Assembly: GCA_902776935.1 (NCBI GenBank)
Contig: CACYRS010000031.1
Location: 1-42,884 of the forward strand
From: an uncultured Prevotellaceae bacterium
GTDB taxonomy: Bacteria > Bacteroidota > Bacteroidia > Bacteroidales > Bacteroidaceae
Length of the DNA: 42,884 nucleotides
Direction: 5' to 3'
Shown here: one piece after another, positions 26,191 to 35,234 of the stretch
Numbering within the stretch: position 1 is the first letter of the stretch
Layout of the letters: every line of letters starts with the position of its first letter
Translations under genes and position numbers: made by a program
Notes under the pieces: model-generated
The model's input: the letters and a program-made list of their open reading frames with translations, nothing else
The model's database searches: none
What the model was told of the DNA's origin: nothing

Positions 26191-28208
26191 CTTCGGAATA
26201 TTTCGTAACTGAAGTCAAAGCCAATCTCCTGGAATCTGGTGTTCTTGAAACCAGCAAACATACCTATGGAGATATATCTGTTAGTGAAGCTGTATCCCAA
26301 TTCGATATGGGGTTTGGTACGTTCTACGATGGCGCAGCCAAGATAGAACCGTTCGCGTTCGATATACTTACCCAGATAAGGCACCCAACAAGCCACCATC
26401 ATCGGCTGGTCATAGGCTACATTGAACCTCAGGTAATATTTCGACTGGTATAGTCGGCTCCTTAAGAGTTCGAAGTTACCGCTCCAGTCATCTTCAAAAC
26501 CTTCGGGGAGATTATTATCACGGAAGTTAGCATAGTCGATAAAGTAGTTCTGAGACTTTCGGGTGTAAAAACCTGTACCCGCACGTAAATTCACCAGTCG
26601 CAATCCTGTAAGAGGCAGTTTCCACTGGGCATCGACTTCAAAACTCTCGTAGTCTATTGAAGACTTGTTGATACCCTTAAGTCCGCGTTCCCAGTCAATG
26701 CTGAGCCATGGTCCCTTTTTCCATAAGTTTATCTTTACCCCCAGCATAAGCGCGAAACTGCGATACTCTGTTTCAAGCCCGTAATTCAGCATCTCTTCTG
26801 GATAGATAGCTGTACGTCGGTGGTAGATAAAGCCTGACTCAATGTCGAGCCAGTCGAATGCCATGACATTGTTGAAGACCCTGAGATAATTGTCAGTGAA
26901 GAGATCAATGCCTTTGCCTCCCAGGTCGAGAGAATCCTCTATGTTCATAGCTTCTGCCACAGTACTGTTTGATATACGGTTACCATTACCATATATGATC
27001 TCTGCAAATCCGTTACGCTTGGGATTATATGTCATTCTCAGCGGAAGGGTGAAATAAAACTCCTTGAACTTGAAGTTATATCCGAAAAGAGGTTCGAAGG
27101 TGAGGTAACGATGCTCATTGAACTTATACATCGAACGCAGGTTGATTTTGTATCTGAATCCTCTGCGGTCGCTCCAGCTGAGATGCAGAGGGTCAATGAG
27201 AGGTGACATACGGAAAGAAGCGTTTTCCGACTCTGCTCCGATGGGAGTAAAAATGTTCTCTCCTATAGCATCCCAGAGGATCTTCTTCAGGATGCTCTCT
27301 TTCTTTGGCATAGTATCTTTTTTTGCCTCTTCCTCTATGGCCTTTATCTTCTCGTCGTAATTGGTATATATCTTCTTGTCAGCCTCAGATAGTGGAATAG
27401 GGCGGAGTGTATCCATCATCTCACGGCTGGTGACAGATATAACACTGTCAGGAAGATTTTTCTTGTTGTCGAAATCTGTGTTTATTAAAGCTGATATACG
27501 ATTGCCTAGGAATTTGAATGTGGCAGCAGTATTACATACTGAAGGCATGAAAAAAAGCGAATCGTTCTTTGTCTGTACTATTTCTGTACGGAAAGTTATC
27601 ATGTCGAATTCGCCATTGAGAACGGTTCTTAGTATCTTTCCGTTGGGTTGGATGATGGAATATCCGCTTATCAGCTGAGTATTGAAGGTCTTGGGACGGA
27701 AGTCAAGACGTATGTTTCCGTTTCTATCCGTTTTTTGTTTGTAACGATAGTAACGTTTGTTGTATTTGTTCAGAGGTGACAGGATATGGTTATTGTATAT
27801 CGTTGCCTCGTACATGTTTGGGGTGAGATGGTCGAGTAGGGTGTATATGCCATGTCTGTTACCTCTTATGTTTGAGCTGACAACCTGTTGCTTGACATCA
27901 AACCTATGCCCTTTAGTGAATAATACATTGCTATATGATTCCCTCAGATAATCCCTTACATTGTCGCTATGGTAGAACACATGTGCAGAAGGGATGAACT
28001 TCATTATAGGGTTCCTTCGTTCAATGTTATAACGAACCTTGAAATAAACATTGTCACAAATGCTGTCGATTTCCTTAATGTGGTTTATGTGATAATCATG
28101 TATGCGGTATAGTATCAGGGAGTCTTTCTTCTCTCTGCTAAAAACAATGCTGGGCATACCTGTGAGTATGCCCAGCACTATATAGATTATCAGCTTTCCG
28201 CATTTCAC
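26184..28208 (-). CDS. DUF5686-family outer-membrane protein
   Basis: The 674-residue protein starts with a signal peptide (KLIIYIVLGILTGMPSIVFS). A region resembling DUF5686 proteins follows (FYHSDNVRDYLRESYSNVLFTKGHR, NNHILSPLNKYNKRYYRYK) and a C-terminal part of repeated amphipathic beta strands with aromatic ends that closes in FDFSYEIFRRW, as in outer-membrane barrels. The function of the family is not known to me. The start is a GTG at 28208: no ATG is available in frame near the signal peptide. The promoter at 28214-28244 leaves almost no leader before this GTG. The stop overlaps the addA start, an unexpected operon partner for an envelope protein. Confidence 0.78.
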   Translation of the reverse strand: MKCGKLIIYIVLGILTGMPSIVFSREKKDSLILYRIHDYHINHIKEIDSICDNVYFKVRYNIERRNPIMKFIPSAHVFYHSDNVRDYLRESYSNVLFTKGHRFDVKQQVVSSNIRGNRHGIYTLLDHLTPNMYEATIYNNHILSPLNKYNKRYYRYKQKTDRNGNIRLDFRPKTFNTQLISGYSIIQPNGKILRTVLNGEFDMITFRTEIVQTKNDSLFFMPSVCNTAATFKFLGNRISALINTDFDNKKNLPDSVISVTSREMMDTLRPIPLSEADKKIYTNYDEKIKAIEEEAKKDTMPKKESILKKILWDAIGENIFTPIGAESENASFRMSPLIDPLHLSWSDRRGFRYKINLRSMYKFNEHRYLTFEPLFGYNFKFKEFYFTLPLRMTYNPKRNGFAEIIYGNGNRISNSTVAEAMNIEDSLDLGGKGIDLFTDNYLRVFNNVMAFDWLDIESGFIYHRRTAIYPEEMLNYGLETEYRSFALMLGVKINLWKKGPWLSIDWERGLKGINKSSIDYESFEVDAQWKLPLTGLRLVNLRAGTGFYTRKSQNYFIDYANFRDNNLPEGFEDDWSGNFELLRSRLYQSKYYLRFNVAYDQPMMVACWVPYLGKYIERERFYLGCAIVERTKPHIELGYSFTNRYISIGMFAGFKNTRFQEIGFDFSYEIFRRW

Positions 28209-28213
28209 GAATG

Positions 28214-28244
28214 CAAAAGTACGGAAAAAATCTGTAGTTACAAA
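28214..28244 (-). promoter_or_regulatory. Promoter of the DUF5686-addA-addB unit (TTTG-N19-TACTTTTG)
   Basis: Minus-strand TTTG (28241-28244) and TACTTTTG (28214-28221) with a 19-base spacer match the consensus well. The -33 box lies beside the rpoD stop codon. The -7 box ends only 5 bases from the GTG start at 28208, so the message would be leaderless or nearly so. Confidence 0.65.
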
Positions 28245-28246
28245 AT

Positions 28247-29119
28247 TTATCCCAGATATTTCATCAGAATTTTTGCGTTTCCGCTGTCACGGAGCTTCGC
28301 AATGCTCTTTTCGCGAATCTGACGTACACGTTCGCGGGTAAGACCAAGCTGGTCACCAATCTCCTCGAGACCTTTCTCATGACATCCGATACCAAAGCAC
28401 TCGCGGATGATTGTTATCTCGCGCTCCTTGAGGACTTTGTTGAGCACAGTATTCAGCTCCTGAGCCATTGACTCATGGTCAACGAGTTTGTCTGTGCGGG
28501 TATCATCACCAGAAGCCATCACGTCGAGCATACAGTTGTCCTCACCATCCTGGAAAGGTGCATCGATACTTACGTGGTGACTGTCAGCCTGCATAGACTG
28601 AGCAATCTTATCCTCATCGAGGTTAGTAACCTCACTGAGCTCAGCCACACTTGGATGACGTTGGTGTTCCTGTTCGAACTTGTTTATCTCATGGCCGATC
28701 TTATTCAGAGAACCTACCTGATTAAGAGGCAGACGAACGATACGGCTCTGCTCTGCGATAGCCTGAAGGATGCTCTGACGGATCCACCAAACAGCGTAAG
28801 AGATGAACTTAAAACCACGAGTCTCATCAAACTTCTGAGCAGCTTTTATCAGTCCGATGTTACCTTCGTCAATAAGGTCGGTAAGTGTCAGACCCTGATG
28901 CTGATACTGCTTGGCTACTGATACCACGAAACGCAGGTTGGCAGTGACCAATTTCTCTTTGGCACGCTCTCCTTCAGGACCACCCTTACGGATCTTCTGT
29001 GCCAGTTCTATCTCTTCATCGATAGAAATCAGTGGTGCACGACCAATCTCCACGAGGTATTTGTCCAAAGCCTCGCTCGAACGGTTTGTAATACTCTTTT
29101 GAATCTTAAGTTGTCTCAT
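28247..29119 (-). CDS. rpoD: Primary sigma factor RpoD (sigma-ABfr type)
   Basis: At 290 residues this is the short primary sigma of Bacteroidetes, which lacks region 1.1. Region 1.2 (ALDKYLVEIGRAPLISIDEE), region 2 (NLRFVVSVAKQYQHQGLTLTDLIDEGNIGLIKAA and KFISYAVWWIRQSI), region 3, and region 4.2 (GLTRERVRQIREKSIAKLR) are all present. It directs RNA polymerase to the TTTG / TAnnTTTG promoters listed in this annotation. The gene has a good Shine-Dalgarno sequence, which is rare here. It appears to be transcribed alone; uvrA lies upstream on the same strand with an 82-base gap. Confidence 0.95.
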   Translation of the reverse strand: MRQLKIQKSITNRSSEALDKYLVEIGRAPLISIDEEIELAQKIRKGGPEGERAKEKLVTANLRFVVSVAKQYQHQGLTLTDLIDEGNIGLIKAAQKFDETRGFKFISYAVWWIRQSILQAIAEQSRIVRLPLNQVGSLNKIGHEINKFEQEHQRHPSVAELSEVTNLDEDKIAQSMQADSHHVSIDAPFQDGEDNCMLDVMASGDDTRTDKLVDHESMAQELNTVLNKVLKEREITIIRECFGIGCHEKGLEEIGDQLGLTRERVRQIREKSIAKLRDSGNAKILMKYLG

Positions 29120-29125
29120 CTTATT

Positions 29126-29131
29126 CTCCTT
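29126..29131 (-). promoter_or_regulatory. Shine-Dalgarno site of rpoD (AAGGAG)
   Basis: Minus-strand AAGGAG lies 6 bases before the rpoD ATG. Most genes in this window start after A-rich sequence without any such motif, so this strong site stands out and confirms the start. Confidence 0.7.
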
Positions 29132-29201
29132 GAAAACGTCTTTAACTGTTTGATTATCAAACTAATATCCTAATATCGATACGTTGTTCTCTTTTTAACA
29201 A

Positions 29202-32030
29202 TTATTTTAATTTTTCTTTCAGATATTTGCCAGTAATGCTATTCTTGCATTTTACTATCTCCTCAGGTGTTCCGCAGCATACGAGGTCTCCGCCTTTATC
29301 GCCGCCATCAGGTCCGAGGTCTATGACATGATCTGCACATTTGATTATCTCCATGTTGTGTTCGATGACCAGTATTGAGTGCCCACGGGATATCAGAGCC
29401 TCGAAAGAATCGAGTAGTTTACGGATATCATGGAAGTGGAGACCTGTTGTTGGCTCATCAAAGATGAAGAGGGTGGGGAGCTGTTTCTCCTGACCTATGA
29501 AATATGCGAGTTTTACGCGCTGGTTTTCTCCTCCTGAGAGTGTTGAGGAGTTCTGGCCAAGTTTGATATATCCAAGGCCTACATCTTCAAGTGTCTTCAG
29601 GCGCTTTACTATCGCAGATGTGAGGTTGGAACGTTCCTCTGAGAAGAACTCTATGGCCTCAGAGATGGTCATATTGAGGATGTCATCGATGTTCTTCCCG
29701 TTGTAGCGCACATCGAGGATATCGTGTTTGAAGCGATGCCCATGACATGCTTCGCACTCAAGTACGAGATCAGCCATAAACTGCATCTCTACTGTGATGA
29801 CGCCAGCACCCTTACACTCCTCGCATCGTCCTCCGTCAGTGTTGAAAGAGAAATACTGCGAGGTGAAGCCCATCTGTTTTGCGAGAGGCTGTTCTGCGAA
29901 GAGGTCTCTGATGGCATCATAGGCTTTTACATATGTGGCTGGATTAGAGCGAGTGGATTTTCCTATGGGGTTCTGATCTACGAACTCCACATGTTTTATG
30001 GCATCGATATCGCCATCAAGACCGAGGAATTCACCCGGAGCATCGTAAACCTCTCCGAGGCGTCGTTTCAGGGATGGGTAGAGAATGCCCTTTACGAGAC
30101 TCGATTTTCCTGAGCCAGAGACACCTGTGATGACAGTCATAATATTCAGGGGGATCTTTACATCGATGCCTCTGAGATTATTCATGCGGGCACCAAGGAT
30201 ATCGATGTGTCGATTCCAAGGGCGACGGCTTATGGGGACAGAAATCTCCTCTTCGTGGAGGAGGTATTTCACTGTGTAGCTTCGAGAATGACTGGATGTG
30301 TTGGTTATCTCGTTGGCAGAACCATCGAAGACGATTTCACCTCCAAGACGACCTGCATCAGGGCCTACATCGATGATGTGATCAGCAGCACGCATGATGT
30401 CTTCGTCGTGCTCTACTACAACTACTGTGTTTCCAAGAGACTGCAGTTCCTTGAGAACATGGATGAGGCGTTCTGTGTCTCTGGAATGGAGGCCTATGCT
30501 TGGTTCATCGAGTATGTAGAGAGAGCCTACGAGACTGCTTCCGAGACTTGTTGTGAGGTTTATTCGTTGGCTCTCGCCACCAGAGAGGGTGTTAGAGAGA
30601 CGATTTAACGTAAGATATCCAAGTCCCACATCCATAAGGAATTGCATACGTGAGTTAATCTCTGTGATAAGACGCTTTCCAATCTCCTGCTCCTGAGGTG
30701 TAAGTTCAAGATTACGGAACCACTCCTGTAGACGTACTACAGGCATCTGAACCAAGTCTGTTATGCTTCGTCCACCTATCTTCACATACTCCGCCTCGGG
30801 CTTAAGACGAGTACCATGACACTTCGGACATGTGGTCTTTCCACGATATCGAGCCATCATCACACGATACTGGATCTTGTATTGGTTCTCCTTCACCATC
30901 TCGAAGAAAGAGTCGATGCAAGGTTTCTCCTCTGCTTTTTTATCAGAGGGGAGACCATGCCAGAGCCAGTCTTTCTGTTGGCGTGTGAGATTCATGTATG
31001 GCTCGAAAATAGGGAAGTCATCCTTTACAGCATGACGACAGAACCACTCCTGCCATTCTTTCATTTTATCACCATGCCAGCAAACCACACAACCATCGTA
31101 TACAGAAAGTGTGGTGTTGGGGATTACCAGCCTCTCGTCGATACCAATCACACTACCGAAACCCTGACACTCAGGACAAGCTCCTGCAGGAGAGTTGAAA
31201 GAGAACATCTGGTCATTAGGTTCTTCGAAAGATATGCCGTCTGCTTCGAAACGAGTAGAGAAGTCATAGCAGATATTAGAAGGCTCAAACATCAGGCGAA
31301 GTTCTCCATGACCTTCGTAAAACGCTGTTTCGGAGGAATCAACGAGACGGGATATCACATCCTTGGAGTCATCAACGGAGAGGCGATCTATCACGAGGTA
31401 GATACTGGAAGCATTATCCAGATCTGATGAGGTTACATTAGATATGCTCGTGGATTCCAGATAGTCATCGATGCGCTGGAAGGTGCTATTGACATAGATG
31501 CGTGAGTAGCCCTCGAGGATGTATGCCTTTAGCTGTTGTTCGAGAGTGCGGTCTTCTGGGAGATAAATAGGAGCTAAGACCACAAAACGAGTGCCTTTCG
31601 AGAATTCCAGCATCTTCTGTATAACATCCTCAGTGGAGTGTTTCTTTACCTCACTGCCACTTATCGGAGAATAAGTACGTCCGATACGAGCAAAGAGTAG
31701 ACGCAAGTATTCGTAAATCTCCGTTGTTGTGCCAACAGTACTCCTTGGGTTACGTGAGATGACCTTCTGTTCTATTGCTATTGCAGGAGGGATACCTCGT
31801 ATGAAGTCACACTCAGGTTTGTTCATACGTCCGAGGAATTGTCTGGCGTATGAAGAGAGGCTCTCCACATAACGTCTCTGGCCTTCGGCATATAATGTGT
31901 CGAAGGCCAAAGATGATTTGCCGGAGCCACTGACTCCGGCAATCACTACGAATTCGTTACGGGGTATCTTTACGTCAATATTCTTGAGGTTATTGACCCT
32001 TGCCCCCTTTACCTCAATTGATTCACTCAA
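29202..32030 (-). CDS. uvrA: Excinuclease ABC subunit A
   Basis: The 942-residue UvrA recognises DNA damage and loads UvrB in nucleotide excision repair. It has two ABC ATPase modules: Walker [10 protein letters not shown] at residues 32-40 and again in the second half, and [11 protein letters not shown] and [11 protein letters not shown] signatures. The zinc-finger Cys pairs are [15 protein letters not shown] and CEECKGAG...CEACHGHR. The start is TTG 32030, giving [20 protein letters not shown], the normal UvrA N terminus; no ATG is possible before the Walker motif. It begins 2 bases after the uxaB stop, so reinitiation from uxaB translation is likely. Length equals the family norm. Confidence 0.95.
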   Translation of the reverse strand: MSESIEVKGARVNNLKNIDVKIPRNEFVVIAGVSGSGKSSLAFDTLYAEGQRRYVESLSSYARQFLGRMNKPECDFIRGIPPAIAIEQKVISRNPRSTVGTTTEIYEYLRLLFARIGRTYSPISGSEVKKHSTEDVIQKMLEFSKGTRFVVLAPIYLPEDRTLEQQLKAYILEGYSRIYVNSTFQRIDDYLESTSISNVTSSDLDNASSIYLVIDRLSVDDSKDVISRLVDSSETAFYEGHGELRLMFEPSNICYDFSTRFEADGISFEEPNDQMFSFNSPAGACPECQGFGSVIGIDERLVIPNTTLSVYDGCVVCWHGDKMKEWQEWFCRHAVKDDFPIFEPYMNLTRQQKDWLWHGLPSDKKAEEKPCIDSFFEMVKENQYKIQYRVMMARYRGKTTCPKCHGTRLKPEAEYVKIGGRSITDLVQMPVVRLQEWFRNLELTPQEQEIGKRLITEINSRMQFLMDVGLGYLTLNRLSNTLSGGESQRINLTTSLGSSLVGSLYILDEPSIGLHSRDTERLIHVLKELQSLGNTVVVVEHDEDIMRAADHIIDVGPDAGRLGGEIVFDGSANEITNTSSHSRSYTVKYLLHEEEISVPISRRPWNRHIDILGARMNNLRGIDVKIPLNIMTVITGVSGSGKSSLVKGILYPSLKRRLGEVYDAPGEFLGLDGDIDAIKHVEFVDQNPIGKSTRSNPATYVKAYDAIRDLFAEQPLAKQMGFTSQYFSFNTDGGRCEECKGAGVITVEMQFMADLVLECEACHGHRFKHDILDVRYNGKNIDDILNMTISEAIEFFSEERSNLTSAIVKRLKTLEDVGLGYIKLGQNSSTLSGGENQRVKLAYFIGQEKQLPTLFIFDEPTTGLHFHDIRKLLDSFEALISRGHSILVIEHNMEIIKCADHVIDLGPDGGDKGGDLVCCGTPEEIVKCKNSITGKYLKEKLK

Positions 32031-32032
32031 TA

Positions 32033-33472
32033 TTACAAAATTGTCTTTACTGCCTCAAGCATGCCCTTCTGCTGGATAGCATCGAGGTACTGTTTTACAA
32101 GGGAGTTGAGACCAGCAATCTTATTCAGATCCTCCTGCCAGATAAACTCAGCACCGAGTACACCATCAGCAACCTTCTGAGTGTCACCAGTAGTCCAGAG
32201 CTCCTTCAGCAGATCCATGATCTTCTGGTCATCATTAGGCACGATCTCTACACCGTCCTCACGCTTGCCCCCCTTATAGTATGTGATGATAGCAGCCAGT
32301 CCGAATACGAGACCCTTTGGCAGTTCACCCTTACGCTCGAGATATGTCTTCACTCCTGGGAGGTCACGAGCCTGGAACTTCGGGAATGAGTTAAGCATGA
32401 TAGAAGTAACCTGATGGTCAACGTATGGGTTGTCGAAACGCTCCAGTACATCGCCAGCGAACTTCTCCAGCTCGTCCATTGGGAGGTCGAGGGTCTGCAT
32501 CAGCTCATCAAACTGTACCTTGTGGATATACTTTGAGATGACCTCATGGTTGCAGGCATCACGAACGATATTCACGCCACTGAGGAATGCTACAGGAGAG
32601 AGAACGGTGTGAGGACCATTCAGCAGTGTAACCTTACGCTTGTGGTATGGCTCCTCTGAAGGAACGAACAATACGTGCAGTCCTGCCTTGTCTGCAGGGA
32701 ACTCGTTGGCTACCTCCTTTGGAGCCTCGATAACCCAGAGATGGAATGTCTCTGCCTGTACAACGAGGTTGTCGCGGTAAGAAATCTTCTCCTGAATCTC
32801 AGCAATCTCCTTACGTGGGAAGCCAGGAACGATACGGTCTACGAGAGTAGCGTAAACACCACAAGCCTCCTCGAACCACTTCTTGAAGTCGGCACCAAGG
32901 TTCCATAGTTCGATATACTTATAGATACAATCCTTCAACACGTGACCATTGAGGAAGATCAGCTCACATGGGAAGATGATAAGACCCTTGGTAGGATCAC
33001 CGTTGAATGTCTGATAACGACGATACAGCAGCTGAACCAGTTTGCCTGGATAAGAGCTTGCAGGAGCATCCTCGAGCTTACAAGCAGGATCGAAAGCGAT
33101 ACCAGCCTCTGTGGTGTTAGAGATTACGAAACGAATCTCTGGCTGATCTGCAAGAGCCATGAAGGCTGCGTTCTGAGTATAGGGGTTCAGCGCACGGCTG
33201 ATAACATCGATACGCTCGAGAGTATTTACAGGCTTACCGTTCTCACGCCCCTGAAGGTTTACGTGATAGAGACAATCCTGGGCATTGAGCCAGTCAACCA
33301 TACCCTTTTCGATAGGCTGTACAACGACTACAGAACCATTGAAGTCTGTCTTCTGGTCCATGTTCCAGATAATCCAATCTACGAAAGCGCGGAGGAAGTT
33401 ACCCTCACCGAACTGAATAACCTTTTCAGGCATAACGCTCTTAGGAGCGAACTGTTTGTTTAGTGGTTTCAT
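32033..33472 (-). CDS. uxaB: Tagaturonate reductase (altronate oxidoreductase)
   Basis: The 479-residue protein belongs to the mannitol/hexuronate dehydrogenase family. KVIQFGEGNFLRAFVDWIIWNMD is the Rossmann N terminus, and KVTLLNGPHTVLSPVAFLSG carries the active-site Asn-His region of the family. Length is close to E. coli UxaB (483). It interconverts D-tagaturonate and D-altronate with NAD(H) in galacturonate catabolism. It has its own promoter and is separated from uxuB by a terminator, although both belong to the same pathway group. uvrA follows after 2 bases. No uxaA, uxaC, kdgK or kdgA gene is within the window. Confidence 0.88.
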   Translation of the reverse strand: MKPLNKQFAPKSVMPEKVIQFGEGNFLRAFVDWIIWNMDQKTDFNGSVVVVQPIEKGMVDWLNAQDCLYHVNLQGRENGKPVNTLERIDVISRALNPYTQNAAFMALADQPEIRFVISNTTEAGIAFDPACKLEDAPASSYPGKLVQLLYRRYQTFNGDPTKGLIIFPCELIFLNGHVLKDCIYKYIELWNLGADFKKWFEEACGVYATLVDRIVPGFPRKEIAEIQEKISYRDNLVVQAETFHLWVIEAPKEVANEFPADKAGLHVLFVPSEEPYHKRKVTLLNGPHTVLSPVAFLSGVNIVRDACNHEVISKYIHKVQFDELMQTLDLPMDELEKFAGDVLERFDNPYVDHQVTSIMLNSFPKFQARDLPGVKTYLERKGELPKGLVFGLAAIITYYKGGKREDGVEIVPNDDQKIMDLLKELWTTGDTQKVADGVLGAEFIWQEDLNKIAGLNSLVKQYLDAIQQKGMLEAVKTIL

Positions 33473-33510
33473 TTTTAAATATCGTTTTATTTGTTCATTG
33501 TTTGCGACTG

Positions 33511-33541
33511 CAAAGATACATTTTTTCTCTGATACCTCAAA
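33511..33541 (-). promoter_or_regulatory. Promoter of uxaB-uvrA (TTTG-N19-TATCTTTG)
   Basis: Minus-strand TTTG (33538-33541) and TATCTTTG (33511-33518) with 19 bases between are a full consensus match, about 40 bases before the uxaB ATG. It is the only clear promoter from which uvrA could be transcribed. Confidence 0.75.
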
Positions 33542-33606
33542 ATTTTTTTGTCATATAACGTTAAAAATCCACGAAAACCTTTGCGGAAGATTTTACGTGG
33601 ATGTAT

Positions 33607-33643
33607 AAAAAGCAATTTCCCCCGCTTTGATGGCGAGGGAAAT
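33607..33643 (-). terminator. Rho-independent terminator after uxuB
   Basis: ATTTCCC (33615-33621) pairs with GGGAAAT (33637-33643), extended by CGC/GCG inside after one mismatch. On the minus strand the stem is followed by TTGCTTTTT. A second, imperfect stem (ATCCACG / CGTGGAT, about 33568-33604) lies beyond it. Confidence 0.7.
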
Positions 33644-33646
33644 ATA

Positions 33647-35233
33647 CTATCTCAAAGAAACATATTTGTGAAGTGTCTTGCGCACAGCACCAGGGCCTGC
33701 GTAGAGCTCCTTTACGTAACCCTCTATCTGTTCTCCGAGACCTGCCTCATAGAGGTCGAGTCCAAAGACGTCAGCACGAGAGAAAAGCTTCTTCAGCGGG
33801 CTCCAGTCCTGATCTGCCTTTCCAATCTCCAATGGAGCTACGATAGCCTGCAGTTCTGCGAGCATTGGGTCAGGAGAAGGCTCGAATGAAGTACCATCAT
33901 CCTTGATACCCTTCAGATAACGGGCATATCCAGCGAGAGTGAGAGGAATCAGCACGAGGTTCGTCTTGTCGAGACCACGAGCGAGATACTTCTTTATTGT
34001 CTCACCGAAACGGATAGGCAGTTTCTGAGAGGTGTCCATCGCGATACGCTGAGGAGCATCGGGCATGAAAGGATTAGGCAGACGACGATTGATGACGGCA
34101 CCGATAAACTCGTATGGATTCAGCACACCTGGATCAACGACTACGGGCATCGCTTCCATGTAACCTATCTTTTGGATGAATGCACGCAGGTCTTCATCAG
34201 CCATCTCTGCAGAGATCAGTGTATATCCCAGCATGCAGCCATAGATGGACATTGCCGTATGCAGAGGGTTAAGACAGGTGGTAACCTTCATGGTCTCAAC
34301 CTTATCTACAGTCTCACGGGTAGTATAGAGAGCACCTCCGAGATCGAGTGGGGGACGACCATTGGTGTAGTTGTCCTCGATAACGAGATATTGTACCTCC
34401 TCTGCATTCACGAAAGGAGCAGTAAAGGTATGTTTCTCTGTCTCGATATAATCGTTATCCTCGAAACCGTCTGCAGCGAGCAGCTCTTTCACCTTCTCAT
34501 GTGGACGAGGAGTGATCTTGTCGATCATCGACCAAGGGAAGGTAATCTTCTTCTCATCCTTCAGGTAAGCGAGGAAAGCCTCTGGCACGAGACCATCCTT
34601 CACCCAACGCTCTGCATAGGCGAAGACACCTGCCTTCACCTTGTCGCCGTTATGCGAGCAGTTGTCCATACTCTGAACAGTCAGTGGCAGTTGTCCTGCG
34701 TTGAAACGCTCAAATAGCAGCGCACAAACCTTACCCATTGCAAAGAGAGGACTCTTGCCACGAGCGAGGTCTGCCTCATTATAGGTATAACCCTTCTCAG
34801 TGATAGTGAAAGAGATCATCTGCAGTGATGGGTTCTTGAAGATCTCTACAAGACGATTCCAGTCAGGGAACTGAGGATCAGCCTTAAGAGCCTCTGTAAC
34901 AGATGCAATCACCTTCTTCTCGATACTGCCGTCAGAACAGAGATTTACACACAGTGAGAGGTTGTTATAAGGAGCGTATGCCTTATCTACCACTTCGAAG
35001 TCGAATGTCTCTGCCACGATGACACCACGATCATATTTACCTGTGTTCAGCGCATCATTGAGGATGGCAGCTGGGAAGGCACGGAAGATGTTTCCTCCAC
35101 CGAAATGTACCCATGTAGGTTCTTTGGCAGTCTTCTCGCGCAAGGTCTTGATGTCAAACTTCGGAAGCTCATAGCCTTTGGCTTCCCATTCTGCGGCATT
35201 GAAACTGCCGCTCAAAATATCATTCAGTTTCAT
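33647..35233 (-). CDS. uxuB: Fructuronate reductase (mannonate oxidoreductase), mannitol dehydrogenase family
   Basis: The 528-residue protein has the mannitol dehydrogenase family layout: WVHFGGGNIFRAFPAAILND near residue 40 for nucleotide binding and VTTCLNPLHTAMSIYGCMLGY with the active-site Asn-x-x-His. It converts D-fructuronate to D-mannonate with NADH in glucuronate breakdown. The ATG at 35233 is one base beyond the uxuA stop and is preferred to the in-frame TTG at 35242, which would overlap uxuA. It is about 40 residues longer than E. coli UxuB. Specificity for fructuronate is taken from the pairing with uxuA. Confidence 0.85.
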   Translation of the reverse strand: MKLNDILSGSFNAAEWEAKGYELPKFDIKTLREKTAKEPTWVHFGGGNIFRAFPAAILNDALNTGKYDRGVIVAETFDFEVVDKAYAPYNNLSLCVNLCSDGSIEKKVIASVTEALKADPQFPDWNRLVEIFKNPSLQMISFTITEKGYTYNEADLARGKSPLFAMGKVCALLFERFNAGQLPLTVQSMDNCSHNGDKVKAGVFAYAERWVKDGLVPEAFLAYLKDEKKITFPWSMIDKITPRPHEKVKELLAADGFEDNDYIETEKHTFTAPFVNAEEVQYLVIEDNYTNGRPPLDLGGALYTTRETVDKVETMKVTTCLNPLHTAMSIYGCMLGYTLISAEMADEDLRAFIQKIGYMEAMPVVVDPGVLNPYEFIGAVINRRLPNPFMPDAPQRIAMDTSQKLPIRFGETIKKYLARGLDKTNLVLIPLTLAGYARYLKGIKDDGTSFEPSPDPMLAELQAIVAPLEIGKADQDWSPLKKLFSRADVFGLDLYEAGLGEQIEGYVKELYAGPGAVRKTLHKYVSLR

Positions 35234-35234
35234 A

